A stretch of DNA of 47,273 nucleotides from Nanobdellota archaeon (GCA_030648285.1 JAUSIC010000012.1:1-47273), one strand, 5' to 3'. Positions 8,124 to 16,744 are shown, counted from the stretch's first letter. The notes: generated from the sequence alone by a model not told the origin. Made by a program: numbers and translations.

Positions 8124-9095
8124 ATGGGATTGGAAAATCTTTTTCACAAAGTAGGAAAATCTGCAAGAAGGATATTCTGTGCGGGAGCAATTACATTAGC
8201 ATCCTTAGTATCTTGCTATCCTAATTATGCTCCTGTGGTAACTTCTGGTCCTGAAACAGAAGAGGTTGAAGAGGGGAGTTTTTATAGTAAAACACTTGTG
8301 GTAACTGATGCCAATAAGAATGAGGTATTATCCGCAACAATCTCCCAAACTCCATCACAGTATCTTTCAATAAGTTCACCAACAGTCACAGGCAATTCGA
8401 CTGAATGGACAATTTCAGGAACAATTCCAGAAGTTAATGCAGATACAGAATCAAATATTAGTATTGGTATCTCAGACGGAGAAGCTTCTGTTCCATGGGA
8501 TTATAAACTAACTGAAAAGAATATCCCTTATTCGCCAGATACTACTGTAACTAAAGAATTTACGAATAATGGACAAGTAAAGTATATTTTTTCTGGAACA
8601 GATGATGGCTCTATTGAACATATTGCTGCAAGATTTAACAATACTGGCGATTATCAGAATTTTAACAATAATGATTCTGTTTTAGTTCAAATAATTGAAG
8701 GAAACAATTCAGTAGAAGCAAGAGCTTATGATAATGAAGGATTAGCTGACCCAACTCCTGCTTCAGATTCTTTTGTTTCTCCAACAGAAGAAGAAGCTAA
8801 CCAATTTATTGAAGGAATTCTTAGTGGAAGAAGTGGAACATACGGGCATCTTGAGAGAGATGTATATATTTCTATAGGGGAATCTGATGTTTTTCATGTT
8901 GATCTTCTTATAAGAAAAAGTGATGGAACAGATGCTGTAATTAATTATACTGGTCATCAAAGCAGTTTAGAATCAGAATTATATAATAAGGGGCTTTTGG
9001 ATTTGTATGGAATTCCTAATCTTTATCTTGCTAGAATTCCAGAAAGCGAAATGCAATCTCAACTTGAGGACTTTATAGATAACGGGTATAATTGA
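8124..9095 (+). CDS. Putative lipoprotein, cadherin-like surface domains
   Basis: The track's start at 8076 is a TTG overlapping the previous gene. ATG 8124 gives a better N-terminus: MGLENLF..., a hydrophobic stretch, then the lipobox-like LVSC with Cys at residue 31. The mature part begins with an Ig/cadherin-like segment (NYAPVVTSGPETEEVEEG) resembling the one in the 9741 gene, so the two may be paralogues. The C-terminal region (DVYISIGESDVFHVDLL...) is unlike it. Surface-anchored role inferred; function unknown. Confidence 0.65.
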   Translation: MGLENLFHKVGKSARRIFCAGAITLASLVSCYPNYAPVVTSGPETEEVEEGSFYSKTLVVTDANKNEVLSATISQTPSQYLSISSPTVTGNSTEWTISGTIPEVNADTESNISIGISDGEASVPWDYKLTEKNIPYSPDTTVTKEFTNNGQVKYIFSGTDDGSIEHIAARFNNTGDYQNFNNNDSVLVQIIEGNNSVEARAYDNEGLADPTPASDSFVSPTEEEANQFIEGILSGRSGTYGHLERDVYISIGESDVFHVDLLIRKSDGTDAVINYTGHQSSLESELYNKGLLDLYGIPNLYLARIPESEMQSQLEDFIDNGYN

Positions 9096-9172
9096 TTTAA
9101 ACTATATCCTAAGAAATATATATTGAAATATGAAATAGTAATATTTAAAAAATATAGGTTCTAATAGATGGT

Positions 9173-9676
9173 ATGGAGGGGAAGAAGTTAAAGGGGATAA
9201 TTGTTATTGGTCTTCTCATTGCTTTACTTGGTTTTATGGATGCTGCATGGATTATTTATCATAGAAGCACGATAACTACTAATATTATTGGAGAAAAAAG
9301 TATGTATAATATTTCACAGGAATTTGCTAATACTCTTTCACTGAATACTTCTAGTGGAATTACAAATGTTACAAGTCTTATGGAAATTGAAGGCATAACT
9401 GGAAATATAAACATGAGTTTTGACATACAAACAAGAAAAACAGACTTAACCAATGCAAGTTGCCCTAATTATGATGATGATTGCTGTGTTATAGTAACTC
9501 ATATTCATAATACAAATAGGAATATCCTATCTAACTGCCCATCTAATATTGGAGACAAGGAAAACTTCACTTTTCTTACTCCTGGCACAAATTATTTAGA
9601 ATATATGATTGAATGTGTTGAAGATTCTTGTTCTCAAAGGATAAATTCTAACATAACTCTTGAAGAAAGGAGGTAA
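9173..9676 (+). CDS. Secreted single-anchor protein rich in N-glycosylation sequons
   Basis: The 167-aa product has one N-terminal hydrophobic helix (about residues 7-27) and a hydrophilic exterior with numerous N-X-S/T sequons (NIS, NTS, NVT, NMS, NAS, NIT) and cysteines clustered as CC and C...C. A TATA-like atatttaaaaaata lies about 25-30 nt upstream, so the transcript is leaderless. The N-terminal helix could be a pilin-like segment, but no clear class III cleavage site is visible. Not recognised. Confidence 0.6.
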   Translation: MEGKKLKGIIVIGLLIALLGFMDAAWIIYHRSTITTNIIGEKSMYNISQEFANTLSLNTSSGITNVTSLMEIEGITGNINMSFDIQTRKTDLTNASCPNYDDDCCVIVTHIHNTNRNILSNCPSNIGDKENFTFLTPGTNYLEYMIECVEDSCSQRINSNITLEERR

Positions 9677-9740
9677 GTTCACTAATTCACAGGAATGACA
9701 AATGTGATAATTTTATAAATAGGGGGTTTGTTAGCGCAAT

Positions 9741-10943
9741 ATGAGAAACCTTGTAAAGAAATTACTTTTAGGAGCATTAATTGTAGTATCTACTGCTTTT
9801 GTTAGTTGTAAGCCTGCAGTAGTTGAACCACCTGCGAATTATGCTCCTGAATTTACTTCAGATCCATTAACCGAAGTTACTGAAGGAAGTTCTGTTAGTC
9901 GCTATTCCAATGCAACAGATCCTGAGGGAGATAAGTTAACTCATTCCTTTCTTTTAGCGCCGCCTGAGGTTTCTATTCATCCAGATACAGGATTACTTAC
10001 AGTAACAGCTCCCCAAATTGATGCAGATACTCCTTATGATATTATAGAGGGAATTTCAGATGGAATAAACCCTGTTGTTACAAGAGATTATACTCTAATT
10101 GTTAAGAATGTTCCAGAATCTCCAATACCAGTCTTCTCAGGAAAGCCTACTGTTCAGGTAGAATCCGGAAATGTGCCTTTAGAAGATTTAGTAAGTTATT
10201 CGGGAAGTGTTACAAATGGGACTGTTGTTAAACAGGAAATTGGAGCAGATTTGAATTATGATGGGAATTTAGGAGATGGTGAAATAATAGAAACAAGCAC
10301 TTCTGCAATTAAGGACAAGAAAATAATTTTTACACAACCAGGAACATACCAAATATATGGACGAAGCACAGATGATAAAGGAAATATAGGACTATCTGAA
10401 CCGACTGCAGTTACTATCTCTCCTACAATTTCTAATCCGGATTTAGAAGCAACAATGACTTTTCCAGATACTTATACAATAGGAAGCAAGTTTACTTTTG
10501 ATGGGCAAATTAAGAATAAGGGTACAAGCGATGAAACAATAGATGTTTCACAAGAAGATAATTTAGAATATAGATTAATAAAAGAGATAATTCCCGGAAT
10601 TGGAGAAGAAGTGCTTAATCAGAAATTTCAAGACAATTTAAAGATTATTCTAAAGTCATCAGGATATTTTGGAATAAAACAGATAAGAAAAGGAGATACT
10701 CTTTATGATAAACCTCTTGAAAATGATTCTTTTGTTTTAACAATTTCTCCTCAGGATACAGATATAATATGGAATGGAGTGAATCGCACTTCTGTTTTTC
10801 ATTTGGTTTATCCAGAAGGATATCCCACACCTAGTCCTTGTTACAAATTTATAAAAAGCGGAAATTATCGTATTGCAATAAGCATAAAAGATAATGATTT
10901 TAATTATTTATCAGACCCATTTAATGTAAATAGTATAAATTAA
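9741..10943 (+). CDS. Putative lipoprotein with cadherin-like and PKD-like repeats
   Basis: The 400-aa product has a lipoprotein signal, with FVSC at residues 20-23, giving a predicted lipidated Cys23. Next comes a Pro-rich spacer and a cadherin/Ig-like domain (NYAPEFTSDPLTEV...NATDPEGDKLTH). Then comes a PKD-like segment (GTYQIYGRSTDDKGN). The C-terminal about 170 residues start PDLEATMTFPDTYTIG, which resembles CARDB-type beta-sandwiches. The opening of the mature protein parallels the 8124 gene. An adhesive or scaffolding surface role is inferred. Confidence 0.65.
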   Translation: MRNLVKKLLLGALIVVSTAFVSCKPAVVEPPANYAPEFTSDPLTEVTEGSSVSRYSNATDPEGDKLTHSFLLAPPEVSIHPDTGLLTVTAPQIDADTPYDIIEGISDGINPVVTRDYTLIVKNVPESPIPVFSGKPTVQVESGNVPLEDLVSYSGSVTNGTVVKQEIGADLNYDGNLGDGEIIETSTSAIKDKKIIFTQPGTYQIYGRSTDDKGNIGLSEPTAVTISPTISNPDLEATMTFPDTYTIGSKFTFDGQIKNKGTSDETIDVSQEDNLEYRLIKEIIPGIGEEVLNQKFQDNLKIILKSSGYFGIKQIRKGDTLYDKPLENDSFVLTISPQDTDIIWNGVNRTSVFHLVYPEGYPTPSPCYKFIKSGNYRIAISIKDNDFNYLSDPFNVNSIN

Positions 10944-10964
10944 AGAGTAGTACTAAAAAGGAAA

Positions 10965-10978
10965 ACATTTATATAGTT
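10965..10978 (+). promoter_or_regulatory. TATA box for the ice-binding-like gene
   Basis: The motif acatttatatagtt lies about 28-40 nt upstream of ATG 11006, consistent with an archaeal box A and a very short leader. Confidence 0.45.
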
Positions 10979-11005
10979 CCTTTTTTTAACTAATTTTATA
11001 ATAAA

Positions 11006-13294
11006 ATGAATAAATCTAAATTCTTTATTTTCGCATTGCTTTCTATAGCAATTGTTCTATCGGCATTTTCTGTTGCGGCTTTTGTAAGCCCAGCAAAAGT
11101 TGATTTAGGAACAGCTGGCGATTTTGCGATTTTGTCAGAAGCAGGAATTACAAACGTCCAAGGAAGCACTACACATATTATTGGAGATATGGGAGTTAGT
11201 CCAATTACTTATGCTTCTATAACTGGGTTTGATTTGATAGGTGTTCCAGCTAATGATGTATTTTTGACATCTGCTTCAGTAACTGGAAAAATATATGCGG
11301 CTGATTTATTTCCTCCAACCCCTATTAATATGGGAACGGCTATAAGCGATATGCATACAGCATACACTGCTGCTACAAGTCCAGCACCTGATGCTACTGA
11401 ATTATATTCAGGTGATATTAGTGGAAGGACTCTTACTCCTGGTGTTTACAAATGGAGTTCTGGTCTTTTAATAGGTAGTACTGGTGTAACTCTTTCTGGT
11501 AGTGCAAATGATGTTTTCATCTTTCAAATAGCGCAAGATTTAACTGTAGCAAACGGAGCTATAGTTACTTTGAGTGGCGGTGTACTGCCTCAAAATATTT
11601 TCTGGCAAGTTGCAGGACAAGTTACACTTGGAACTACTGTTCAATTTAAAGGAATTATACTTTCCAAAACATTGATTTCAATGAATACAGGCGCAATATT
11701 AAACGGAAGAGCATTAGCACAAACAGCTGTTACTTTAGATGCAAATGCTGTTACAGCACCTACAACAGTACCAAGAACACCAATAAATTTACATGTTAAT
11801 GATTATGTAAATACCCATGTTACAATAAGCCAACCTGAGACGAAAGTTGAATTTTCATTAGTAAATCCAGTGGGACAAAGTTCTGATAATGTTGTAATTC
11901 CTTTTACTGTTTCTGGAGGAAAACTTGTTCTTACAGACAGCAATATGCCTCCTTTCTTAAATGAGATGTTATCTTCTTACACTTTTCCTATGCCTGATGG
12001 AACAACTGGGACTATTTCATTCAAAATTTCAGACATCATAAATGGAATAAATTTCACAGCAAATGTTGCAGATGGAGCAACTTTCCCTACATTCTCAAGC
12101 GTTTCAGTAAGCGGTACAATCCCTTTGAGTATAACTGGTCTTCCAGGGATACATAATCTTAATGACTTGATAACTTTAATTAACTTGGTTACTCCTAATA
12201 GTTTAACTCTTGCTGATTTGAATAATCCTGCTTTTTTAACAACTCTTGCACAGAGTAATCCTTCTCCAACTCCAATGGTAGGAACTGCTTCTCTCGTTAA
12301 ATTAGGAAATGATATTACAATTATTTACAATAGAGGATTTACATATGCACAGCAAAATTATCCAAGTACTGATGCTTTTATTGAAGACTTATTAGTTTCT
12401 ACTGTTCCTAATTCTGGAACTGGTAATCTACAAAGTTTCGTAGATACTGCTTCTTTATTACATTTTATACCTTCTACTTATCAGGACTTAGCAAATTTGG
12501 ATTATACTGTTTCTACTGATTTGACTTTAATAGATAACAATTTACAAGATGGAACTTATCCAGTACCTGTAATTCTTACATCTTCATATGGGGATGAGAT
12601 TACTGATAATATAGAATTAACATTAATAGGACTTCATGCTACTCCTTATGTACCAAGCACAGACAATCAGGCAAGTAATTGGATTAGCAAAGTATCAAAT
12701 CTTCCTTTTGGAAGTAAGGATGTAAGCGTAGCCCCTCTTCTTCCTTCACAAGTGCCTTCTGCTGGAACAAATATTAATTTCCTAAAGGCAATGACAATCA
12801 CAGTAGATCAAACTACAACAACTACTAAGGGTGGAGATATTCATTTTAGTGTTGACAAATCTTCTGTCTCAAACAGAAATAAGGTAATTTTATATGTATT
12901 AGAAGGAAGTGTCTGGACACCTCTTACTATGGATTATTCTTTAAGTGATAGTGCAACAGAATATACTTATTCAGCACACACACCTCACTTTTCAACATTC
13001 ATGATTGGTGAAGACATAACTCCTGCTTCTAGTGGTGATGGAGGAGGCGAAACAAGCGCAGGTGGTGGAACTAGAACTGTGGGAACAACTTCAACAACAC
13101 AATCAACAACAACCCCAACAGGAGGAATTACTCCTACATCAAACCCAACACCTGCTAATCCTGCACCTTTAACAGGAGGCGTAGTTGGTTTCTTAACATC
13201 TACAGGTGGAATTGTAGTCCTTGTATTCTTGGTTGGAATAACAGCAACATTGGTTGGGGTAAGTATAGTCAAGAAAAGAAGAGTAAGTGCTTAA
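11006..13294 (+). CDS. Surface protein with DUF3494 ice-binding-like domain and C-terminal anchor
   Basis: The 762-aa protein has a signal peptide (residues about 1-26) followed by a DUF3494/ice-binding-like beta-helix domain (about 30-255). Characteristic stretches include LGTAGDFAILSEAGI, IIGDMGVSPI, GVYKWSSGLLI, NIFWQVAGQVTLG and LNGRALAQTAVTLDANAVTAP. A long beta-rich region follows, then a Thr/Ser/Pro/Gly linker, and a C-terminal membrane helix ending KKRRVSA. Family members include antifreeze proteins, but most are of unknown role and may be adhesins. Cold or ice function cannot be inferred from sequence alone. Confidence 0.85.
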   Translation: MNKSKFFIFALLSIAIVLSAFSVAAFVSPAKVDLGTAGDFAILSEAGITNVQGSTTHIIGDMGVSPITYASITGFDLIGVPANDVFLTSASVTGKIYAADLFPPTPINMGTAISDMHTAYTAATSPAPDATELYSGDISGRTLTPGVYKWSSGLLIGSTGVTLSGSANDVFIFQIAQDLTVANGAIVTLSGGVLPQNIFWQVAGQVTLGTTVQFKGIILSKTLISMNTGAILNGRALAQTAVTLDANAVTAPTTVPRTPINLHVNDYVNTHVTISQPETKVEFSLVNPVGQSSDNVVIPFTVSGGKLVLTDSNMPPFLNEMLSSYTFPMPDGTTGTISFKISDIINGINFTANVADGATFPTFSSVSVSGTIPLSITGLPGIHNLNDLITLINLVTPNSLTLADLNNPAFLTTLAQSNPSPTPMVGTASLVKLGNDITIIYNRGFTYAQQNYPSTDAFIEDLLVSTVPNSGTGNLQSFVDTASLLHFIPSTYQDLANLDYTVSTDLTLIDNNLQDGTYPVPVILTSSYGDEITDNIELTLIGLHATPYVPSTDNQASNWISKVSNLPFGSKDVSVAPLLPSQVPSAGTNINFLKAMTITVDQTTTTTKGGDIHFSVDKSSVSNRNKVILYVLEGSVWTPLTMDYSLSDSATEYTYSAHTPHFSTFMIGEDITPASSGDGGGETSAGGGTRTVGTTSTTQSTTTPTGGITPTSNPTPANPAPLTGGVVGFLTSTGGIVVLVFLVGITATLVGVSIVKKRRVSA

Positions 13295-13323
13295 ATTAGT
13301 TCTTTATTAAATATTAAAAATCA

Positions 13324-13397
13324 TGTAGACTCCGCGCAATTTCACGAGAATAATCCCTAAGCGATTGAGTGAAGTTGGAAGTTGTAGGTTTGCTCAA
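13324..13397 (-). repeat. Interrupted copy of the SRP RNA 3' end
   Basis: Two blocks from the 3' end of SRP RNA recur downstream of it: aggtttgctcaa at 13386-13397 (also 13431-13442) and tgtagactc at 13324-13332 (also 13420-13428). In the RNA the blocks are 2 bp apart; here 53 bp separate them. The blocks are short, so chance is less firmly excluded than for the tRNA tails. Confidence 0.5.
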
Positions 13398-13420
13398 GAG
13401 CAAGAAATTAGAAACTCAGT

Positions 13421-13678
13421 GTAGACTCAGAGGTTTGCTCAAAGAATACCAAGAAGTTTCCTTTAATCATTCTCAGTTCTGCTACCTGTTAAGCACCTTA
13501 TCAAATGTTTAGGGCTGCTCCGATCAAGGCCTGACCCATTTCGCATCTGCAAGATCGAAACAGACAAAACGTCAACGTCCGAATAAAGACTTTTTGACAA
13601 TCTTATCACTTACCTCCTTGCAGTCTGCCTAAAGCCCGTTTGCAAATGGCGTAGGGCTAATCCGCCGACCTAGTCTAC
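13421..13678 (-). ncRNA. Archaeal signal recognition particle RNA (7S/SRP RNA)
   Basis: The minus-strand transcript closes on itself through helix 1 (5' GTAGACT with 3' AGTCTAC). The 5' domain has helices 3 and 4, whose loops can pair (AGCCC with GGGCU), the Alu-domain kissing interaction. GGAGG pairs with AACCTC and begins a long, imperfect helix 5. Helix 8 carries the conserved asymmetric loop GGGTCAGG...AGCAGCCC that binds SRP54. The length is about 258 nt, at the short end for archaea. The apical loop reads CC-TTGATC-GG instead of the usual CC-CGGAAG-GG. It targets nascent membrane and secreted proteins. Confidence 0.92.
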
Positions 13679-13699
13679 TAAAATACAACAAGAAATGAC

Positions 13700-13707
13700 T
13701 TTTTAAG
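13700..13707 (-). promoter_or_regulatory. SRP RNA box A
   Basis: On the minus strand cccttaaaaag lies about 22-29 nt upstream of the predicted RNA 5' end at 13678, the right distance for an archaeal TATA element. Confidence 0.5.
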
Positions 13708-13764
13708 GGTTTTGGATAAACAAAACGTTTTTAAAGAATTATTTCATTGATTTATTATATACTC

Positions 13765-13790
13765 CCCAGCATTGCTTCGGCAACGCTGGG
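13765..13790. terminator. GC-rich hairpin with TTCG loop upstream of NYN gene
   Basis: CCCAGC pairs with GCTGGG, and inside it TTGC pairs with GCAA around a TTCG loop; one A/C mismatch separates the two stems. On the plus strand it is followed by tttaatttt, giving an intrinsic-terminator look. It stands out in AT-rich DNA and lies between the SRP RNA promoter and the NYN gene, so a 5' leader element is also possible. Confidence 0.5.
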
Positions 13791-13812
13791 TTTAATTTTA
13801 CTAGTAAATAAT

Positions 13813-14352
13813 ATGGAAAGAGTGATAATATTTATTGATGGAAGTAATTTGTATCATATTATTAAGAGTTTATTTAATAATTCTAAAACCTTGATGGATT
13901 TTAATTTTGAAAAATTCGTTAAAAATTTATCTGGTGGAAAAAAATTAGTGAGAACTTACTATTATTCTGCTCCTCTTGATAGAAAGAAAGATGAAGAAAC
14001 TTACGCAAAACAACAAAAATTCTTTGAGAAATTGAAAAAACTTCCAGATTTTGAACTAGTTTTATGTAGAATGCAAAAAGATAAAATTGAGGGTAGAACA
14101 GTTTATTGTGTAAAAGAAGATGACATACATATAACTGTTGATATGGTAAAACTTGCATATAATGATGCTTATGACACGGCAATTCTTGTTTCTACTGATG
14201 GGGATTTTATTCCTGCAATAAATACTGTAAAAGAAAGAGGTAAGATAGTTGAAAATATTGGATTTGAAAACAAATTTTCATGGCACTTAAAACAAAAGAG
14301 TGATAGATTTAGAAAATTAACAAAACAAGAGTTAATAACTTTTTTTGATTAG
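13813..14352 (+). CDS. NYN-domain (LabA/DUF88-like) predicted RNase
   Basis: ATG 13813 is preferred over the track start because the product then begins MERVIIFIDGSNLYH, the classic N-terminus of NYN/PIN-like nucleases. Conserved acidic residues are visible: D in FIDGSN, the acidic cluster in VKEDDIHITVDM, and STDGDF near the C-terminus. Together they would form a metal-binding RNase site. The protein is about 179 aa and cytoplasmic. The stop codon TAG lies at the edge of a dispersed repeat copy. The RNA substrate is unknown. Confidence 0.85.
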   Translation: MERVIIFIDGSNLYHIIKSLFNNSKTLMDFNFEKFVKNLSGGKKLVRTYYYSAPLDRKKDEETYAKQQKFFEKLKKLPDFELVLCRMQKDKIEGRTVYCVKEDDIHITVDMVKLAYNDAYDTAILVSTDGDFIPAINTVKERGKIVENIGFENKFSWHLKQKSDRFRKLTKQELITFFD

Positions 14353-14435
14353 AATAATTGAAATCTATCATAGATGTTTAAGTTGAATAACATCGTTTTA
14401 GATTATCATAATAATAAATTTCGAACGAAGTGAGA
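14350..14435 (+). repeat. Dispersed intergenic repeat, copy B
   Basis: Reads tagaataattgaaat, then gatgtt-taagttgaat-aacatcg, then tttcgaacgaagtgaga. It shows best the inner inverted repeat GATGTT/AACATC around the core. Its first bases supply the NYN gene's stop codon. Confidence 0.7.
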
Positions 14436-14478
14436 CTATTTTCAAAACTTTAATAAACTCTTTTTTATTTTATTAATC

Positions 14479-15063
14479 ATGGTGATGATGGGGAAAAAAA
14501 GAGGGCAATTTTATTTATTAGCAGCAATCGTGATAATAACAATCCTTATCGGATTTTCTGTTGTTTCTAATTATTCAAGAAACAAAGAAGTTGTTCAGTT
14601 ATATGACTTGAAGCAAGAACTGAATATTGAAACAGCAAAAGTTCTTGAATATGGAACATACCAGCAAGTAGATGCACAAATATTATTATCTGATTTTGCA
14701 GAAAGTTATGCAGATTATGCAGGAGAAGGGAAAAACCTGTATTTCTTCTTTGGAAACTTTCAGGAGATAACAGCTGTTGCTTATCAAGATTTGTCAAGAG
14801 GTGAAATAAAAATAAAACTCACTTCTTCTGGCGGAGGACATGGACAAAGCACAATAACAGAAACAACGCTTGGAGGACAAGCAGAAATGGTAAACGGACA
14901 AACATGGACTTATACAATACCAGAAGAATTCAGCGACAGGCAGATTCATTTATTAATTGAAATCTTAGAAGAAGAATATCCTTTTAGGATAAAAACAGGA
15001 GAAAACTTCTATTTTGTTCTTGAACAAACAGTAGGGGAGGAAAGATATGTTGTTTCAGGGTAA
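14479..15063 (+). CDS. Pilin-like protein 1 (class III signal peptide)
   Basis: The 194-aa product opens MVMMGKKRGQFYLLAAIVIITILIG, a short basic leader ending in Gly followed by a long hydrophobic helix, as in archaeal type IV prepilins. Cleavage is predicted after KKRG. The rest is a soluble beta-rich domain with an acidic C-terminal half. It heads a run of pilin-like genes upstream of a secretion ATPase. In-frame ATGs at 14485 and 14488 are alternative starts. A TATA-like actttaataaac lies about 25-30 nt upstream. Confidence 0.75.
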   Translation: MVMMGKKRGQFYLLAAIVIITILIGFSVVSNYSRNKEVVQLYDLKQELNIETAKVLEYGTYQQVDAQILLSDFAESYADYAGEGKNLYFFFGNFQEITAVAYQDLSRGEIKIKLTSSGGGHGQSTITETTLGGQAEMVNGQTWTYTIPEEFSDRQIHLLIEILEEEYPFRIKTGENFYFVLEQTVGEERYVVSG

Positions 15064-15070
15064 GAAGAAA

Positions 15071-15622
15071 ATGAAAATGAAGAAAAGGGGAGTGAGCGAG
15101 ATGATTGGATATATTCTTCTTATAACAATTGGAATTGCAATGAGCATTGTTGTATTCACTTGGCTCAAAGGATATGTTCCTAAAGAATCAGCAGAATGCA
15201 GCGAGGGAGTTTCTGTTTTCATAAAAACTTATACTTATGATTGCACTGCAAAAAAATTAACACTAGAAATGAAGAATAATGGAAGATTCAGCATTGCAGG
15301 ATATTTGATTCACGGGACAACACAACCAGCACAGGAATTAGCAACAGAAGATTTGTCTATATTTTATGCTGGAACTACTTTTGTGGGAAATGGAGAAATA
15401 AAATTTGGAAGCGGAGCATCTGTTAAAACAAATAGTTTTAATCCAAGTTCAGAATCTAATGAGCAGGTAATTACCCATAATTTTGATTTTTTGGAACCAA
15501 TTGCGAATTTCAGCCAGATTTATTCAATTGAAATTGTACCAACAAGATATGAAACTATCAGAAGTGTGGCTGCAACCTGTGCAAAAGCAAAATTAAAACA
15601 AGAACTTGCATGTTCTCCTTAA
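15071..15622 (+). CDS. Pilin-like protein 2
   Basis: The track ORF begins inside the previous gene; ATG 15071 (or 15077) gives MKMKKRGVSEMIGYILLITIG, a typical archaeal pilin start with cleavage at RG-VS and a hydrophobic helix of about 20 residues. The exposed domain (about 150 aa) has four cysteines, two of them near the C-terminus. It lies 7 bp after pilin-like 1 and is presumably co-transcribed. Subunit of a pilus or secretion pseudopilus is inferred. Confidence 0.75.
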   Translation: MKMKKRGVSEMIGYILLITIGIAMSIVVFTWLKGYVPKESAECSEGVSVFIKTYTYDCTAKKLTLEMKNNGRFSIAGYLIHGTTQPAQELATEDLSIFYAGTTFVGNGEIKFGSGASVKTNSFNPSSESNEQVITHNFDFLEPIANFSQIYSIEIVPTRYETIRSVAATCAKAKLKQELACSP

Positions 15623-15661
15623 ATAAAAAACTTTTATAAACATAGAAATACTATAATTAAA

Positions 15662-16093
15662 ATGAAAAGAGGGAAAAAGACAGGGCTTTCTCCTGTAATT
15701 GCAACTGTTCTATTAATCTCAATAGTCGTTGTAATAGGAATGATTATTTTCCTATGGGCAAGAGGATTTGTCAAAGAAGAAGGAATGAAATTAGGGAAAA
15801 ACATAAAACTCACATGTGAAGATGTTGACTTTCAAGCAAGTTATCAAGGAGGAATATTAAGCGTTGTTAATTCTGGAAATGTTCCGGTATACAGAATCAA
15901 ATTAAAAATTTATTCTGACGGAAGTTTTCACACAGACGAATTATCTCCTGAAACAGGAATAAGAGCAGGAGGAACATATACAAAATCAGTGAGTATTACT
16001 GGAGATAGAATGCTTGTTATTCCTGTCCTTATAGACGGAACAGGACAAAAAATGTACACTTGTGAGGACCAATATTATGAAGTCCAATTATAA
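15662..16093 (+). CDS. Pilin-like protein 3
   Basis: The 143-aa product starts MKRGKKTGLSPVIATVLLISIVVVIG. The GLSPVIATVLL segment is the archaeal type IV pilin N-terminal signature (cleavage after KTG). A helix of about 25 residues is followed by a compact beta-rich head (NSGNVPVYRIKLKIY), as in many archaeal adhesion pilins. A TATA-like aacttttataaac lies upstream at about 15630. Confidence 0.82.
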   Translation: MKRGKKTGLSPVIATVLLISIVVVIGMIIFLWARGFVKEEGMKLGKNIKLTCEDVDFQASYQGGILSVVNSGNVPVYRIKLKIYSDGSFHTDELSPETGIRAGGTYTKSVSITGDRMLVIPVLIDGTGQKMYTCEDQYYEVQL

Positions 16094-16592
16094 AAATAAG
16101 GGACTTTCAACAATTATTGTTACTGTTCTTTTAATCGGCTTGACAATTGTTGCTGTTGGCATTGTTGCGAGTGTTGTTAATAATTTAATCAAAGGGAAAA
16201 TGTTAAACACAGAGGCTTGTTTTGGTAATTTCGGAAAAGTTTCAATAGACCCCCAATATACTTGCTTTATTGACAAACCAATAGGGACTCCTGATGAGTT
16301 TCAATTTTCAATTTTTATAGGAGATATTGATGTTGAAAAAATTATCATAGGAATTTCTTCTGCAGGACAGACAAAAAGTTATACTATTCCTGGAAAATAT
16401 GCTGATGTAAGGAAATATGGGGCAGGAGGAACATATAATGAGGACTTGATTCTCCCTGGAAGAAATGCAGGAACAACTTATGTTGTAAATTCTTTTATAA
16501 GCAAACCTGATTCAATAAAAATTGCTCCTGTAATAAACGGACAGCAATGTGATGTTTCTGACACTCTTGTTGAGATTGATAGATGCCTTTAA
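16077..16592 (+). CDS. Pilin-like protein 4
   Basis: ATG 16077 is preferred over the track start at 16062: it gives MKSNYKNKGLSTIIVTVLLIG, with predicted cleavage after NKG and a hydrophobic helix related to pilin-like 3. The start overlaps the end of that gene by 17 bp, suggesting translational coupling. The exposed domain has four cysteines (EACF, QYTCF, QQCD, DRCL), probably two disulfides. Confidence 0.8.
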   Translation: MKSNYKNKGLSTIIVTVLLIGLTIVAVGIVASVVNNLIKGKMLNTEACFGNFGKVSIDPQYTCFIDKPIGTPDEFQFSIFIGDIDVEKIIIGISSAGQTKSYTIPGKYADVRKYGAGGTYNEDLILPGRNAGTTYVVNSFISKPDSIKIAPVINGQQCDVSDTLVEIDRCL

Positions 16593-16611
16593 TTTTGTTG
16601 GGGAAATGTTA

Positions 16612-16692
16612 ATGAAAAAATTGAAGCCTTTTGTAAATGTTGAGCAGTTAAACATCGTTGTGTTTGATTATTTAAATGATAAATCTTGCGAA
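16612..16692 (+). repeat. Dispersed intergenic repeat, copy C
   Basis: Reads aaaaaattgaagccttttgt, then gttgagcagttaaacatcg, then aaatcttgcgaagcaac. The core resembles the flipped form of the loop (compare gttcaacttaacatcg in copy E read in the same orientation). It lies between two pilin-like genes. Confidence 0.55.
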
Positions 16693-16744
16693 GCAACTAT
16701 ATTATAAAGAAAAATATTATAAACTAATTTCTCTTAAAATAATT

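Noticed and set aside
12985-13272. 95-aa Pro/Val/Thr-rich minus ORF
   Set aside because: Antisense shadow of the Thr/Pro/Gly linker and anchor of the ice-binding-like gene.
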